A stretch of 64,000 bases of DNA, taken from contig JBNJHN010000003.1 of the NCBI GenBank assembly GCA_051748565.1, positions 1 to 64,000 on the forward strand, in the 5' to 3' direction. The notes below the pieces were generated by a model, which was not told the origin of the DNA, made no database searches, and saw only the letters and a list, made by a program, of their open reading frames with translations. Positions 1-9,352 of the stretch are shown here, piece after piece. This DNA is from SKPH01 sp051748565. Lineage in GTDB: Bacteria; Bacillota; Dethiobacteria; DTU022. The position numbers were made by a program, and so were the translations under genes. The first letter of the stretch is position 1. Each line of letters begins with the position of its first letter.

Positions 1-250
1 TCCTTACCAAAAAATGATATGAGTTTCCGGATATAGCCTTAAATATGTTGCAGTTATATATTAATAATATTATCCTAATTCCGTCAACCGGTAGGATCTG
101 TTCAGCATAATGGTGTTTGTATCGATGAGGTATAGAAAGGGTTTTTTACAGTCTGCCTGGCCCTGAATTATCTATGATGTTATAATTACGGCAGGTGCAG
201 CTCTCAGAAGTTGATTCATTATAAAACTAGCGTACCGGGAGGTAATTAAA

Positions 251-493
251 ATGAGTAATTTCTCAAATAAAGCGAAATATGAAAATGCAGTGATTAAGAT
301 ATCCGGGATGTCCTGCAAACACTGTGCCCAGTCAATTGAAAAAAGCCTTAACATCGAGCCAGGTGTTCTTGAAGCCAATGTCAATTTGGCTGCGGAGCAG
401 GCCGTCGTAAAATATAATCCTGTAGAAGTCGATCTGGCAAAATTGAAGGAAACCATCAGGAATTCCGGTTATGAAGTGGTTGAAAGCAAGTGA
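251..493 (+). CDS. copZ: CopZ-like copper chaperone (HMA domain)
   Basis: An 80-residue protein consisting of one heavy-metal-associated domain. The metal-binding motif GMSCKHC is visible, with Cys22 and Cys25 as the expected Cu(I) ligands. Family knowledge: such proteins carry Cu(I) in the cytosol to P-type ATPases and copper sensors. The start is an ATG behind a GGGAGGT ribosome binding site. A CopB-type ATPase is encoded about 9 kb downstream, so the two are not in one operon. No copper-responsive operator could be recognised in the 250 bases upstream. The domain call is firm; the metal specificity is inferred from the motif. Confidence 0.88.
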   Translation: MSNFSNKAKYENAVIKISGMSCKHCAQSIEKSLNIEPGVLEANVNLAAEQAVVKYNPVEVDLAKLKETIRNSGYEVVESK

Positions 494-627
494 AATCAGC
501 AATATAATTTTATGTAAACTTGGCGCAATTCATGTTGGAGCTTCAAGTGGATGACTTTCACTGAATAATAAATCCGATTAAAATGAGCTATTTGAATCAG
601 AAAGCTCTGGAAAGAGGCATGTAAAAG

Positions 628-885
628 ATGAGTAAAGATTACTCGAAACTAAAGCGTCCCAAACAGGCTATGCCCGGAGTTGTAAAACAGGCTTTGAAAA
701 AAAAGGGGCTGCTGGAAGCATATAAAAAGCGGCCGGAATATCAGCAAAATGATTACATTGACTGGATTAATGATGCAAAGTTCCGGGAAACCAAACAGGA
801 GAGGCTAAATCAGATGCTGTTTGAGCTTGAAAAAGGCGATGTCTTTATGGGTGTGGTTCAACCGCCATCAGAGAAAAAGGATTAG
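628..885 (+). CDS. YdeI/OmdA-like small protein
   Basis: An 85-residue basic protein. The central part, with a YIDWINDAK stretch followed by ETKQERL, resembles the OmdA domain (bacteriocin-protection, YdeI/OmpD-associated family), whose typical pattern is a Tyr-x-x-Trp-Ile-x-x-Ala segment followed by Glu-Thr-(Arg/Lys)-x-x-Arg. No signal peptide or membrane segment is present. The start ATG follows a GAGG-containing site. Members of this family have no well-defined biochemical role, so function is left open. It sits alone between copZ and the agmatine deiminase gene, both on the same strand. Confidence 0.6.
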   Translation: MSKDYSKLKRPKQAMPGVVKQALKKKGLLEAYKKRPEYQQNDYIDWINDAKFRETKQERLNQMLFELEKGDVFMGVVQPPSEKKD

Positions 886-904
886 AAAATAAATGTATAT
901 CTAA

Positions 905-2023
<1,119 letters not shown>

Positions 2024-2055
2024 TTTCCCCACAAGCAGATTGGAGGTTTTTAAAC

Positions 2056-2292
2056 ATGCCGAACTATCCTGTTCCGGATTGTTTTCAGTGTAAGCATTTT
2101 TATCCTGCTGCAAAGAAGTTTTCCTGCAGGGCTTTTCCCGATGGGATACCTGATGAAATAGCTCATGGAGAGAAACATAACCGCCCCTATCCGGGTGATG
2201 GTGGTATTCAATACGAGCCGGATCCTGAAAGAGTTAAGCAAAAAGAAGTTAGCATGGAGCATGCCCGCAGAATAATGGAACCAGAGGATTAA
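2056..2292 (+). CDS. conserved small cysteine-containing protein
   Basis: A 78-residue protein with CFQCKHF near the N-terminus and a further Cys in FSCRAFPDGIPDEI, followed by a His and a PGDGG loop. The three Cys plus His arrangement suggests a small metal-binding fold, but I do not recognise a named family. The start ATG follows a TGGAGGTTTTT site. It lies 33 bases after the agmatine deiminase gene and may be cotranscribed with it. Function unknown. Confidence 0.65.
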   Translation: MPNYPVPDCFQCKHFYPAAKKFSCRAFPDGIPDEIAHGEKHNRPYPGDGGIQYEPDPERVKQKEVSMEHARRIMEPED

Positions 2293-2326
2293 TAACAGCA
2301 ACGGAGCAGGGTCAGGCTTTCATATA

Positions 2327-2343
2327 AACCTGTCTTGCAGGTT
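2327..2343. terminator. weak inverted repeat between convergent genes
   Basis: AACCTG and CAGGTT flank a 5-base loop, in the 54 bases between two convergent genes. There is no clear T-run on either side, so this is only a possible bidirectional stop. Confidence 0.3.
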
Positions 2344-2346
2344 AAT

Positions 2347-3702
2347 TTACCTGGTGACGGGGAACTCTCCTCCACACCAGTTAATCAGCATTAGAACCAG
2401 TGAACTGACTGCCTCGAGAACATCCTCGATCTCAATGTGTTCATTTACTGTATGAGCAAGGCTTACATCTCCCGGACCGTAAATAACGGTGGGTATATTT
2501 GCGTATAGGTTAAATATGCGCATGTCCGAACCGTAAGTGGCCGCCTCATATTCTGCGATACGGTCGAGCATATCACGGTGGCTGGCTGCAAGGGTTTTTA
2601 CCAGGTCACTATCGATGGGCACGGCAGCCGGCTCAAATAGACCTTCATACCATACAACTTCGGGTTGATTATATTTAAGCCAGTGGTTACTATCAGCAGT
2701 TAATTTAACCGTCTCTTCAAACTCACGGTGCATCTCTTCTACAGTTTCACCAGGGAATATTCCAATTCGTCCGTCAGCCTCAAGCCGGTCGGGCACGCTT
2801 GACGGCCATTCACCTGCGGCAATCATCCCTACATTAAGGGGGGCGATATTGGAAGAATTCTCGTAATAACGGGCATACTTGCTGTCGAAACGCTCATGGC
2901 GACGCTTGTCCATTGCTTTTAGGGCATCGTAGACCAGGTAAAACTTATCGATTACGTTTACTCCTTTATGGGCCATGCAGGCGTGTGCAGATAAGCCCTG
3001 CAATTTCAGTTTGAAAGTATGACAGCCTGATTGGACATGGCAGATCTTAAGACCGGTAGGTTCCAGGATTATACAGCCATCGGCATTGATACCCTCTTCG
3101 ACAAGAGCAAAAGCGCCGCACCCGCCAGTTTCTTCCCCACAAACAGAAGCGATATAAATATCCCCATGGTTGTTAAAGCCCATTTCCTGCAACACTTTGA
3201 CTGCCGTAATACCGGCTGCCAGGCCGCCCTTCATGTCGAGCGAGCCCCTGCCGAATATTTTCCCATCATCATATCTGCCGCTCAAAGGATCATCATCCCA
3301 ACGTTCGAGATCGCCGGGTGGCACGATATCGGCATGGCCGTTAAGGATTAGTGATCGACTGTCGGTTGAAACTTCTGAAGGGTGAAAGGATTGCTCTCCA
3401 GCTGATTTCCCGTCAGTCTGAGCTCCCTTCTTTACCCCGACCAGTGAACAACGGTGTTCGTAGGGGAAACCGTCATCGCTAAAGCCTTTATAATGTTGTA
3501 ATTTTTCCGGTTCCACCCAAACCAACCGGGTTTCCATACCCAACTCGTCAAGTTTTCCTTTTAAAAAGTTTTGAACTTCGCCTTCTTCACCGGAATAGCT
3601 GCGAATTTTGACCAGGTCGCAGATCAGTTTCACCAGGTAAGCTCGATTATTTTGCACCTCTTTCCGGATCAATGCAGTATTAATTTGTTTGTTGTTACTC
3701 AT
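2347..3702 (-). CDS. M20-family metallopeptidase/deacylase (ArgE/DapE type)
   Basis: A 451-residue protein of the M20 metal-dependent amidohydrolase family (acetylornithine deacetylase, succinyl-diaminopimelate desuccinylase and relatives). Visible metal and catalytic motifs in order are NGHADIVPPGD, GRGSLDMKGG, VCGEETGG, ILEPTG and a C-terminal AHTVNEHIE, which together supply the two-zinc site and the general-base Glu. The protein is slightly longer than typical family members. The family acts on varied N-acyl amino acids and peptides, so the substrate cannot be set from sequence. It is convergent with the small Cys-rich gene and stands alone on this strand. Confidence 0.8.
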   Translation of the reverse strand: MSNNKQINTALIRKEVQNNRAYLVKLICDLVKIRSYSGEEGEVQNFLKGKLDELGMETRLVWVEPEKLQHYKGFSDDGFPYEHRCSLVGVKKGAQTDGKSAGEQSFHPSEVSTDSRSLILNGHADIVPPGDLERWDDDPLSGRYDDGKIFGRGSLDMKGGLAAGITAVKVLQEMGFNNHGDIYIASVCGEETGGCGAFALVEEGINADGCIILEPTGLKICHVQSGCHTFKLKLQGLSAHACMAHKGVNVIDKFYLVYDALKAMDKRRHERFDSKYARYYENSSNIAPLNVGMIAAGEWPSSVPDRLEADGRIGIFPGETVEEMHREFEETVKLTADSNHWLKYNQPEVVWYEGLFEPAAVPIDSDLVKTLAASHRDMLDRIAEYEAATYGSDMRIFNLYANIPTVIYGPGDVSLAHTVNEHIEIEDVLEAVSSLVLMLINWCGGEFPVTR

Positions 3703-3846
3703 AAGTATATATCCCGCGTCCTTTGTCAGTTTTGTTTATGGTATTGTCGTAAAATATTCTCCTTTATGATTCATAATCCTTTCGTATTGCTGATTTGATC
3801 TTCATAATCAGTTTTTATTAAATATAAGTTTTGCGCTTGCATTGCT

Positions 3847-3866
3847 ATGCTATCATATAATAGCAT
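3847..3866 (+). promoter_or_regulatory. palindrome overlapping a -10-like hexamer
   Basis: ATGCTAT and ATAGCAT form a perfect 7-bp inverted repeat around a 6-base centre, and a TATAAT hexamer (3856-3861) lies inside it. It sits 35 bases before the small membrane-protein gene. This geometry fits a repressor operator over a promoter, but no -35 at ideal spacing is evident. Confidence 0.4.
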
Positions 3867-3900
3867 GGTTTTTTAATAATCTTCCGGAGGAGGGTTTAAT

Positions 3901-4068
3901 TTGTCTAATAAAAGCAAGCAAATTATTCTGGTAATTGTCGGCTTGGCGGCTCTGTCGGTTATATTACTTTCTAATCTTAACCGGTTTTCAGAAGATGAAA
4001 ATGAGGCAGCCGATTTTCGGGATGCAGAGGATATGAAGAAACGTATTGATCTAATCGTTGCGGAATAG
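3901..4068 (+). CDS. small single-span membrane protein
   Basis: A 55-residue reading frame starting with TTG directly after a strong CCGGAGGAGGG site. Residues about 7-24 are a hydrophobic stretch (QIILVIVGLAALSVILL); the rest is acidic (EDENEAADFRDAED). This predicts one membrane helix near the N-terminus with a charged tail. It is preceded by a palindrome that overlaps a TATAAT hexamer and is followed 64 bases later by the PfpI-like gene. No homologue is recognised; the strong ribosome binding site and coherent topology support it as real. Confidence 0.6.
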   Translation: MSNKSKQIILVIVGLAALSVILLSNLNRFSEDENEAADFRDAEDMKKRIDLIVAE

Positions 4069-4132
4069 GAAAACTGGCCGTATCCAGCGAAATAATTAGT
4101 AGAAAATTCTTTGCAGGATAAGGAGGAACCCT

Positions 4133-4759
4133 ATGGATAGAAAACAAGTTGGGATCCTGGTGTTCAATAATGTGGAAGTTCTCGATTTTTGCGGACCCTT
4201 TGAAGTTTTTTCAGCAGCGCGCATAAATGAAAAAAGCAGGAGGGAAAAGCCATCGCCTTTTGATATAAAACTGGTTGCAGAAAAAGATAACCCTGTGGTT
4301 ACTGCAGGAGGCATGAAGGTTTTACCGGACTATGTATTTGAGAAATGCCCGAAGTTGGATATTCTGGTTGTCCCCGGTGGGTGGGGTGTTCGTAAAGAAA
4401 TGAATAATATGGCAATGCTTAATTGGCTGCGTGCCTGTTCTGAAGAGGTTGAAACCCTGACATCGGTTTGTACCGGTTCAATACTACTTGGAAAAGCCGG
4501 TTTGCTTGATGGGCTTTCGGCTACGACTCACTGGAGTTCCCTTGAATGGATGTGTGAATTATTTCCGGATGTAACTGTTGAACATGATAAAAGTGTCGTC
4601 GAAGAAGGCAGGATAATTACTTCAGCGGGGATTTCTGCAGGGATTGATATGGCGCTCAGGGTTGTTGATCGCTATTATGGTGAAGACGTTGCGAGGGCAA
4701 CAGCAAAGCATATGGAATATCCATACCCTGAAGATAATGCCCGCAGGGTTAATATCTAA
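4133..4759 (+). CDS. DJ-1/PfpI-family protein
   Basis: A 208-residue protein with a class I glutamine-amidotransferase-like fold. The nucleophile elbow TSVCTGS places Cys113 as the conserved reactive Cys, with VVPGGWG upstream as the expected oxyanion region. The N-terminal GILVFNNVEVLDFCGP and THWSSLEWM segments resemble the subgroup that includes isonitrile hydratases and the N-terminal domain of some AraC regulators; no DNA-binding domain follows. The start ATG has an AAGGAGGAAC site. The reaction is uncertain: amidase, hydratase, glyoxalase and chaperone roles are all known in the superfamily. Confidence 0.75.
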   Translation: MDRKQVGILVFNNVEVLDFCGPFEVFSAARINEKSRREKPSPFDIKLVAEKDNPVVTAGGMKVLPDYVFEKCPKLDILVVPGGWGVRKEMNNMAMLNWLRACSEEVETLTSVCTGSILLGKAGLLDGLSATTHWSSLEWMCELFPDVTVEHDKSVVEEGRIITSAGISAGIDMALRVVDRYYGEDVARATAKHMEYPYPEDNARRVNI

Positions 4760-4913
4760 GTTTTAGCACAATTTGTTGCATTCTTAACGCCTCTCCTTCC
4801 TGAATCCGGTTTGACCTGCAATCAATAAGAATGATATTATTCAGAAAAGTGAATTTTGTTTTAAAATCAGGCAAATTGGTGCCCCTTGCCCAGGGTTGGA
4901 GGTTATATGGAAA

Positions 4914-6314
4914 ATGGATAACGGTTTTAAGGTGTTTGACGCTATAATCATTGGTGCCGGCCAGGGCGGACCTCCACTTGCTATTGCGCTGGCCAAAGCC
5001 GGTTGGAAGGTTGCGGTGGTGGAGCGCAAATATGTTGGTGGCTCGTGTATTAATACAGGCTGTACTCCAACCAAGACAATGATTGCTTCAGCAAGGGCAG
5101 CTCATCTGGTCAACAGGGCAAATGATTACGGAATTAATTCAACTTTTTTTTCAGTTGATTTTATGAAAGTGCGTAAACGCAAAGAGGAAATAGTTGAAAG
5201 TTTCAGGAATGGTGGCAGAAACCGGCTGCTTTCAACTGAAGGTCTTTCTCTTATAGAAGGCGAAGCGCGCTTTGTTGGGATGAAACAGATTGAAGTTAAG
5301 CTTACAAGGGGCGGAAAAGAATTTATTAAGGCTGAGACGATTGTTGTTAACACCGGTGCCAGGCCTGCCAGGCCCCCGATTCCGGGTCTTGATGATGCGG
5401 CAGCTTTTGATTCAACATCAATAATGGAAATTGACGAAATACCCCGCCATTTACTGATTATTGGTGGTGGCTATGTTGGCCTGGAATTCGGGCAGATGTT
5501 CCGCAGATTTGGCAGTGATGTGACAATAGTCCAGAGGGGCAAACAGCTCCTTTCTAAAGAAGATACAGACATTGCCGGGGAGGTCAGAGGAATTTTAGAG
5601 CAAGAAGGTGTTGAGATATTACTCAATACAGAAACACTTAAAATCGAATCAGCTGCAGGTAAACAGGTTATGCTGAAAGTTGTGAGGGCAGGTGAGAGAG
5701 AGAGAATTATTGAAGGAAGCCATCTGTTACTATCAGCCGGGCGTGTTCCGAATACTTCTGTTTTGAATCTGCAGGCTACCGGAATTGAATTGGATGAACG
5801 TGGGTATATTCCGGTTAACGATCAACTGGAAACTGCTGTCCCCGGTATATATGCAATTGGTGATGTAAATGGTGGGCCGGCCTTTACTCATATATCCTAT
5901 GATGACTTCAGAATTCTTCGCAGGAATCTTCTTGAAGATGGCAAGGCTGTTTCCACCGGCCGGTCATTGCCTTATGTGGTTTTCATTGATCCTCAACTGG
6001 GCCGTATCGGAATGACTGAAAAAGAAGCAAAGGAAATCGGCCGTGATTACAGGGTGGCTAAAATGCCCATGAACTGGGTGTCCAGGGCTATAGAAACCGA
6101 TGAGACAAATGGTTTGATGAAAGCAATCGTTGATGCAAAGACCGGTCAAATAATCGGAGCGGCTGTTTTGGGAATTGAGGGCGGTGAAGTGATGGCAATA
6201 TTGCAGGTTGCGATGCTTGGGGGGCTGCCGTATACTGCTATCCGTGACGCTACTTTTGCCCATCCGACTCTTTCAGAATCATTAAACACACTATTTGGGT
6301 CACTGGACGATTAA
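4914..6314 (+). CDS. mercuric-reductase-like FAD disulfide oxidoreductase
   Basis: A 466-residue class I flavoprotein disulfide reductase. The N-terminal IIGAGQGGPPLA binds FAD; GGSCINTGCTPTK is the redox-active CxxxxC disulfide; IIGGGYVGLE is the NAD(P)H site; YAIGDVNG is the second FAD motif; and the dimerisation domain has FAHPTLSE in place of the HPT-x-E active-site base. This layout matches MerA/Lpd relatives. There is no N-terminal HMA domain and no C-terminal vicinal Cys pair, so mercury reduction is not supported. ATG at 4914 is preferred because GGAGG lies 11 bases upstream. Sixteen bases separate it from rpiA, so the two are probably one transcript. Confidence 0.8.
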   Translation: MDNGFKVFDAIIIGAGQGGPPLAIALAKAGWKVAVVERKYVGGSCINTGCTPTKTMIASARAAHLVNRANDYGINSTFFSVDFMKVRKRKEEIVESFRNGGRNRLLSTEGLSLIEGEARFVGMKQIEVKLTRGGKEFIKAETIVVNTGARPARPPIPGLDDAAAFDSTSIMEIDEIPRHLLIIGGGYVGLEFGQMFRRFGSDVTIVQRGKQLLSKEDTDIAGEVRGILEQEGVEILLNTETLKIESAAGKQVMLKVVRAGERERIIEGSHLLLSAGRVPNTSVLNLQATGIELDERGYIPVNDQLETAVPGIYAIGDVNGGPAFTHISYDDFRILRRNLLEDGKAVSTGRSLPYVVFIDPQLGRIGMTEKEAKEIGRDYRVAKMPMNWVSRAIETDETNGLMKAIVDAKTGQIIGAAVLGIEGGEVMAILQVAMLGGLPYTAIRDATFAHPTLSESLNTLFGSLDD

Positions 6315-6329
6315 TAAGGGGCAATTAAA

Positions 6330-7043
6330 TTGACCAGGAATGAAGAGCTGAAGCTTCAGGCTGCTCAGCATGCTGTTAACTATATAAGCTCTGGAATGGT
6401 TATAGGACTTGGACATGGCAGTACGGCCTCCCTGGCAATTGAGTTGATTGCCCGGAGAGTGGACCGGGGATCACTTAGAGATATATACTGTGTGCCGGCA
6501 TCGAATAATGTTGAGAAAGCTGCACAGGAACTGGATTTACCGCTTACCACCTTGAACGAGCACCCTGTTTTGGATATTACAATCGATGGTGCCGATGAAG
6601 TTAACCTGGCTATGGAAATGATAAAGGGTGGCGGCGGTGCACTGATGAAGGAAAAGATGCTGGCGCAGGCCAGCCGGCGAGAGATAATTATTGTTGACGA
6701 ATCAAAGTTGTCGACTCTCCTTGGAATGAAGTGGGCTCTACCTGTGGAAGTTGTAGATTTTGGCTGGCGCTATCAGGTTGCTTTTTTAGAGCAACTGGGT
6801 GCGAAAGTTAAAATGCGTGTCTTAGAGGGCGGATCTCCTTTTATAACTGATCAGGGAAACAAAGTTCTTGATTGTGATTTTGGCCCGATATCAAATCCCG
6901 CCCGGTTGGCAGCCCGGCTAAATGAGCGTGCTGGTATAGTCGAACACGGTCTTTTTATCAATTTGGCAGACGATCTGATCATCGCAGGTGCACAGGGAAT
7001 CCGGCATTTGAAAAAGGACATCAATAGATCAGGTTTAAAATGA
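6330..7043 (+). CDS. rpiA: ribose-5-phosphate isomerase A
   Basis: A 237-residue enzyme interconverting ribose 5-phosphate and ribulose 5-phosphate in the non-oxidative pentose phosphate pathway. The phosphate-binding GLGHGSTAS, the catalytic TIDGADEVN segment and KGGGGAL..EK are all present, as is the C-terminal GIVEHGLF. Length is typical of RpiA. The start is TTG with an AAGGGG site; an ATG in a suitable place is absent. It follows the flavoprotein gene closely. Confidence 0.93.
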   Translation: MTRNEELKLQAAQHAVNYISSGMVIGLGHGSTASLAIELIARRVDRGSLRDIYCVPASNNVEKAAQELDLPLTTLNEHPVLDITIDGADEVNLAMEMIKGGGGALMKEKMLAQASRREIIIVDESKLSTLLGMKWALPVEVVDFGWRYQVAFLEQLGAKVKMRVLEGGSPFITDQGNKVLDCDFGPISNPARLAARLNERAGIVEHGLFINLADDLIIAGAQGIRHLKKDINRSGLK

Positions 7044-7113
7044 AAAGGGGCTGTAAAGATTTTTAGCCTTTTTGTGGAAAAGAGTTAATGTATTTACGTG
7101 GGGGATATCAATT

Positions 7114-7440
7114 ATGGAAATAGCAGCCGCCATAGTTTTAATTATCATCTTGTTTTCACTGTCAATCGCAATATCTATATGGCGCACAAGAAGAGCCGTA
7201 ATTGAGGTGGTAAGAATCTTTCGTGAAAATAACGCTATCGATGCTGAGGGAGCAAAGACAGCCTATGAACTTGGGCTTATTAAAAAACCTTTTTTTGAAA
7301 GAATGGTAAAAACACGTGACTATAAACCCGATGCATTGCAGGCTTTGATGCATGCAGGAGTAGTTATTGTTAAAGAAGAAGGCAAACTATACCTTTCCGA
7401 AAAGGATCTTCATAAAATTCACTACTTGAAAAATAACTGA
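7114..7440 (+). CDS. membrane-anchored hypothetical protein
   Basis: A 108-residue protein with one N-terminal membrane helix (residues about 3-22, AAAIVLIIILFSLSIAISI), then a basic RTRR stop-transfer segment and a soluble C-terminal part with a KPDALQALMHAGVV stretch. The C-terminal part has the feel of a small helical or winged-helix domain, but I cannot assign a family. ATG at 7114 follows GTGGGGGAT and is preferred over the upstream in-frame start at 7072. It is 70 bases after rpiA. Function unknown. Confidence 0.55.
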   Translation: MEIAAAIVLIIILFSLSIAISIWRTRRAVIEVVRIFRENNAIDAEGAKTAYELGLIKKPFFERMVKTRDYKPDALQALMHAGVVIVKEEGKLYLSEKDLHKIHYLKNN

Positions 7441-7501
7441 GCAGTTCATTAGGAAATATTCAAGCGTATCAATAACAATAAAGGTTAAGCTGGTTGATCT
7501 T

Positions 7502-8263
7502 TTATATTTCGGCAAAGCCGGCGAGAACTGATTCATAAAGTGCTGCCTGCACTATTTCGAAGAAACGGCTGCCGCGCAGAGCATCGGCGGAACTGGGATC
7601 TCCCATAACTCCAATGGTAGAGATTGCTGTAATACCTTCTTCAAAGACTCGGTCTACCAGAACCCCGGATAGTGAACCGACATACCCTGCTTCTGCCTGG
7701 TTCATTCGAACATGTTCCGGATACAAATGCAACATTACAGAAGTCTCGTAGTCACAGGCATGCCCACCACAGGCACCGGGTTGCAAATTCTCACTGCCCT
7801 CCATTTTTTTTAAAAGCTCCAGCATCTTACTGAGGGGCAGACCAGTTGCAATTTTTAATTCAGGGTATTTAAGTCGCAGGTTGGCTGCGATTTCTTCCAG
7901 GATTTTGAAGTTTCCGCCGTGTGATGAAAGTAAAACGATCTTTTCAAACCCGTGAGCTTTATAGGCGGTGACATAATCCTCCACTAGACCGGTAAAAACT
8001 TCAGGTCTCAAAGTCAGACTGCCCGGTAATTTCATGTGATGGGAGGAAAGCCCCGGACGGATCACCGGCGCTACCAGGGCATCACCAAGGCGCTTGGCCA
8101 GGTCTACTGCTGATGCTTCTCCAATAGCTGAATCCGTGAGCTCGGCAAGATGGGGCCCGTGTTGTTCGATTGATGCAGTACAAATAATAACCGTCCGGTA
8201 TCCTTTTCCCAAAGCTTCTTTAATTTCCGTCCAGGTCATTTCTTCCAATAAGTATCTATTCAT
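7502..8263 (-). CDS. creatininase-family amidohydrolase
   Basis: A 253-residue protein of the creatininase/MftE/FAPy-deformylase family of metal-dependent amidohydrolases. The metal-binding motifs SIEQHGPHL and LLSSHGGN are visible, and ACGGHACDYETS supplies the downstream acidic ligand region. ATG at 8263 follows AGGGGAGGA and is better than the in-frame start seven codons upstream. It lies 24 bases after the histone-deacetylase-like gene and should be cotranscribed with it. Without peptide-cofactor genes nearby, a mycofactocin-type role is not supported; the substrate is unknown. Confidence 0.78.
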   Translation of the reverse strand: MNRYLLEEMTWTEIKEALGKGYRTVIICTASIEQHGPHLAELTDSAIGEASAVDLAKRLGDALVAPVIRPGLSSHHMKLPGSLTLRPEVFTGLVEDYVTAYKAHGFEKIVLLSSHGGNFKILEEIAANLRLKYPELKIATGLPLSKMLELLKKMEGSENLQPGACGGHACDYETSVMLHLYPEHVRMNQAEAGYVGSLSGVLVDRVFEEGITAISTIGVMGDPSSADALRGSRFFEIVQAALYESVLAGFAEI

Positions 8264-8287
8264 AAAAATCCTCCCCTTACTCATTAC

Positions 8288-9040
8288 TCAGTGTTGTAAA
8301 CCTTTTAAAAAGGCTTCGATATTTACTGCCAGGGCAGCAGCATTGTAACCGCCCTCCAGGGCAGCAAAGAGACGAGCTTTACACTTTTCCCGGGCATAAG
8401 ATCCCAGTAGCTGGCCGATAGTATTATAATCTTGACCGGTTAGCATTCCTCCCCAATCATTTATGCCGCGATCAAATCCCGCCGAGACAGCCACCAGATC
8501 TGTTTCGTAATTCTGCAGATCCTTCTCCAATGCATCAAGGTAGCGGAGACGGGAATTTTCCTGGCTGTACCAGAATTTTACTCTATTATCTTTCTGAAAT
8601 ATATTGGCTGTTCCATCACCGAAATGCAGGTCGAAGTCAACAATTAGAGCTTTATTGATATGGCCCAAATGTAATAAATGTGTGATCGCGACAGCAATAT
8701 TGTTAAAGTAGCAGAAGCCCCAGCTGGAATCAGCAGAGGCATGGTGACCGGGCGGCCGGCATAGAGCAAAAGCAAATTCACCATTGCAGGCTGTTTCTGC
8801 TGCTTCTATCGATGCGCCTGCTGCCAGTAAAGCTGTATGGCATAGCAAATCATCCTGTGCCACACTGTTCCAGTGTCCGGTTGTATGAACCCTCAGTATC
8901 TCTTCTTTTGTTGCTGATCGCGGTTCCTGAATGGAATACTTACTTTTGAGCGCGGCCAGGGCAGGTTCAAGTCTGCCTTTCTCAGCTGCGGGGTCAAAAG
9001 CATATTGTTCCATGTAATCTTTGTGGAAAAAGATTTTCAC
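8288..9040 (-). CDS. histone-deacetylase-superfamily amidohydrolase
   Basis: A 250-residue member of the arginase/deacetylase fold. The signature CRPPGHHA, DFDLHFGDGT (zinc ligands Asp and His), SAGFDRG (third zinc ligand) and LEGGYN are all present in order. It is shorter than acetoin-utilisation AcuC or acetylpolyamine deacetylases (usually over 300 residues), and the N-terminal region is compact. The start is GTG with GGAGGTG. It heads a two-gene minus-strand unit with the creatininase-like gene. Likely substrates are small N-acetylated compounds such as acetylpolyamines; the agmatine deiminase gene nearby fits but does not prove polyamine metabolism. Confidence 0.78.
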   Translation of the reverse strand: MKIFFHKDYMEQYAFDPAAEKGRLEPALAALKSKYSIQEPRSATKEEILRVHTTGHWNSVAQDDLLCHTALLAAGASIEAAETACNGEFAFALCRPPGHHASADSSWGFCYFNNIAVAITHLLHLGHINKALIVDFDLHFGDGTANIFQKDNRVKFWYSQENSRLRYLDALEKDLQNYETDLVAVSAGFDRGINDWGGMLTGQDYNTIGQLLGSYAREKCKARLFAALEGGYNAAALAVNIEAFLKGLQH

Positions 9041-9352
9041 TATAATACACCTCCATCTAAATTCATTATAACCTTTAAATAGAAATGGGTCAGGGATTAA
9101 ATCTCAATGGCCTGGAAGTTATGCTCAGCGCAACATAATTTTACAGGGAAGTTACTTTTGGCCCGTTGCTGAGATCTGTTGCCGGTAGTATTCTAATAGA
9201 TTTATATAAGTTTTTTTTGATATGATATATATAACTAAATTCCGGGATTTTTTGAGCCTGTAGTTTAGCTTCCCGCATTGCGGAAGGAATTCCTGTGATT
9301 TAAAAATTCAGTATGCATTTATTTAAGCCACAGTTAACGGAGGTAGCAGATT
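9041..9352. other. 312-base divergent intergenic region
   Basis: This separates the minus-strand deacetylase gene from copB. An AT-rich run near 9200-9240 is the likeliest promoter area for copB. No clean -35/-10 pair, copper box or structured RNA could be recognised. Confidence 0.4.

Noticed and set aside
4914..6314. Functional mercuric reductase (MerA)
   Set aside because: There is no C-terminal vicinal Cys pair, no N-terminal HMA domain and no mer genes nearby; only the general flavoprotein layout is shared.
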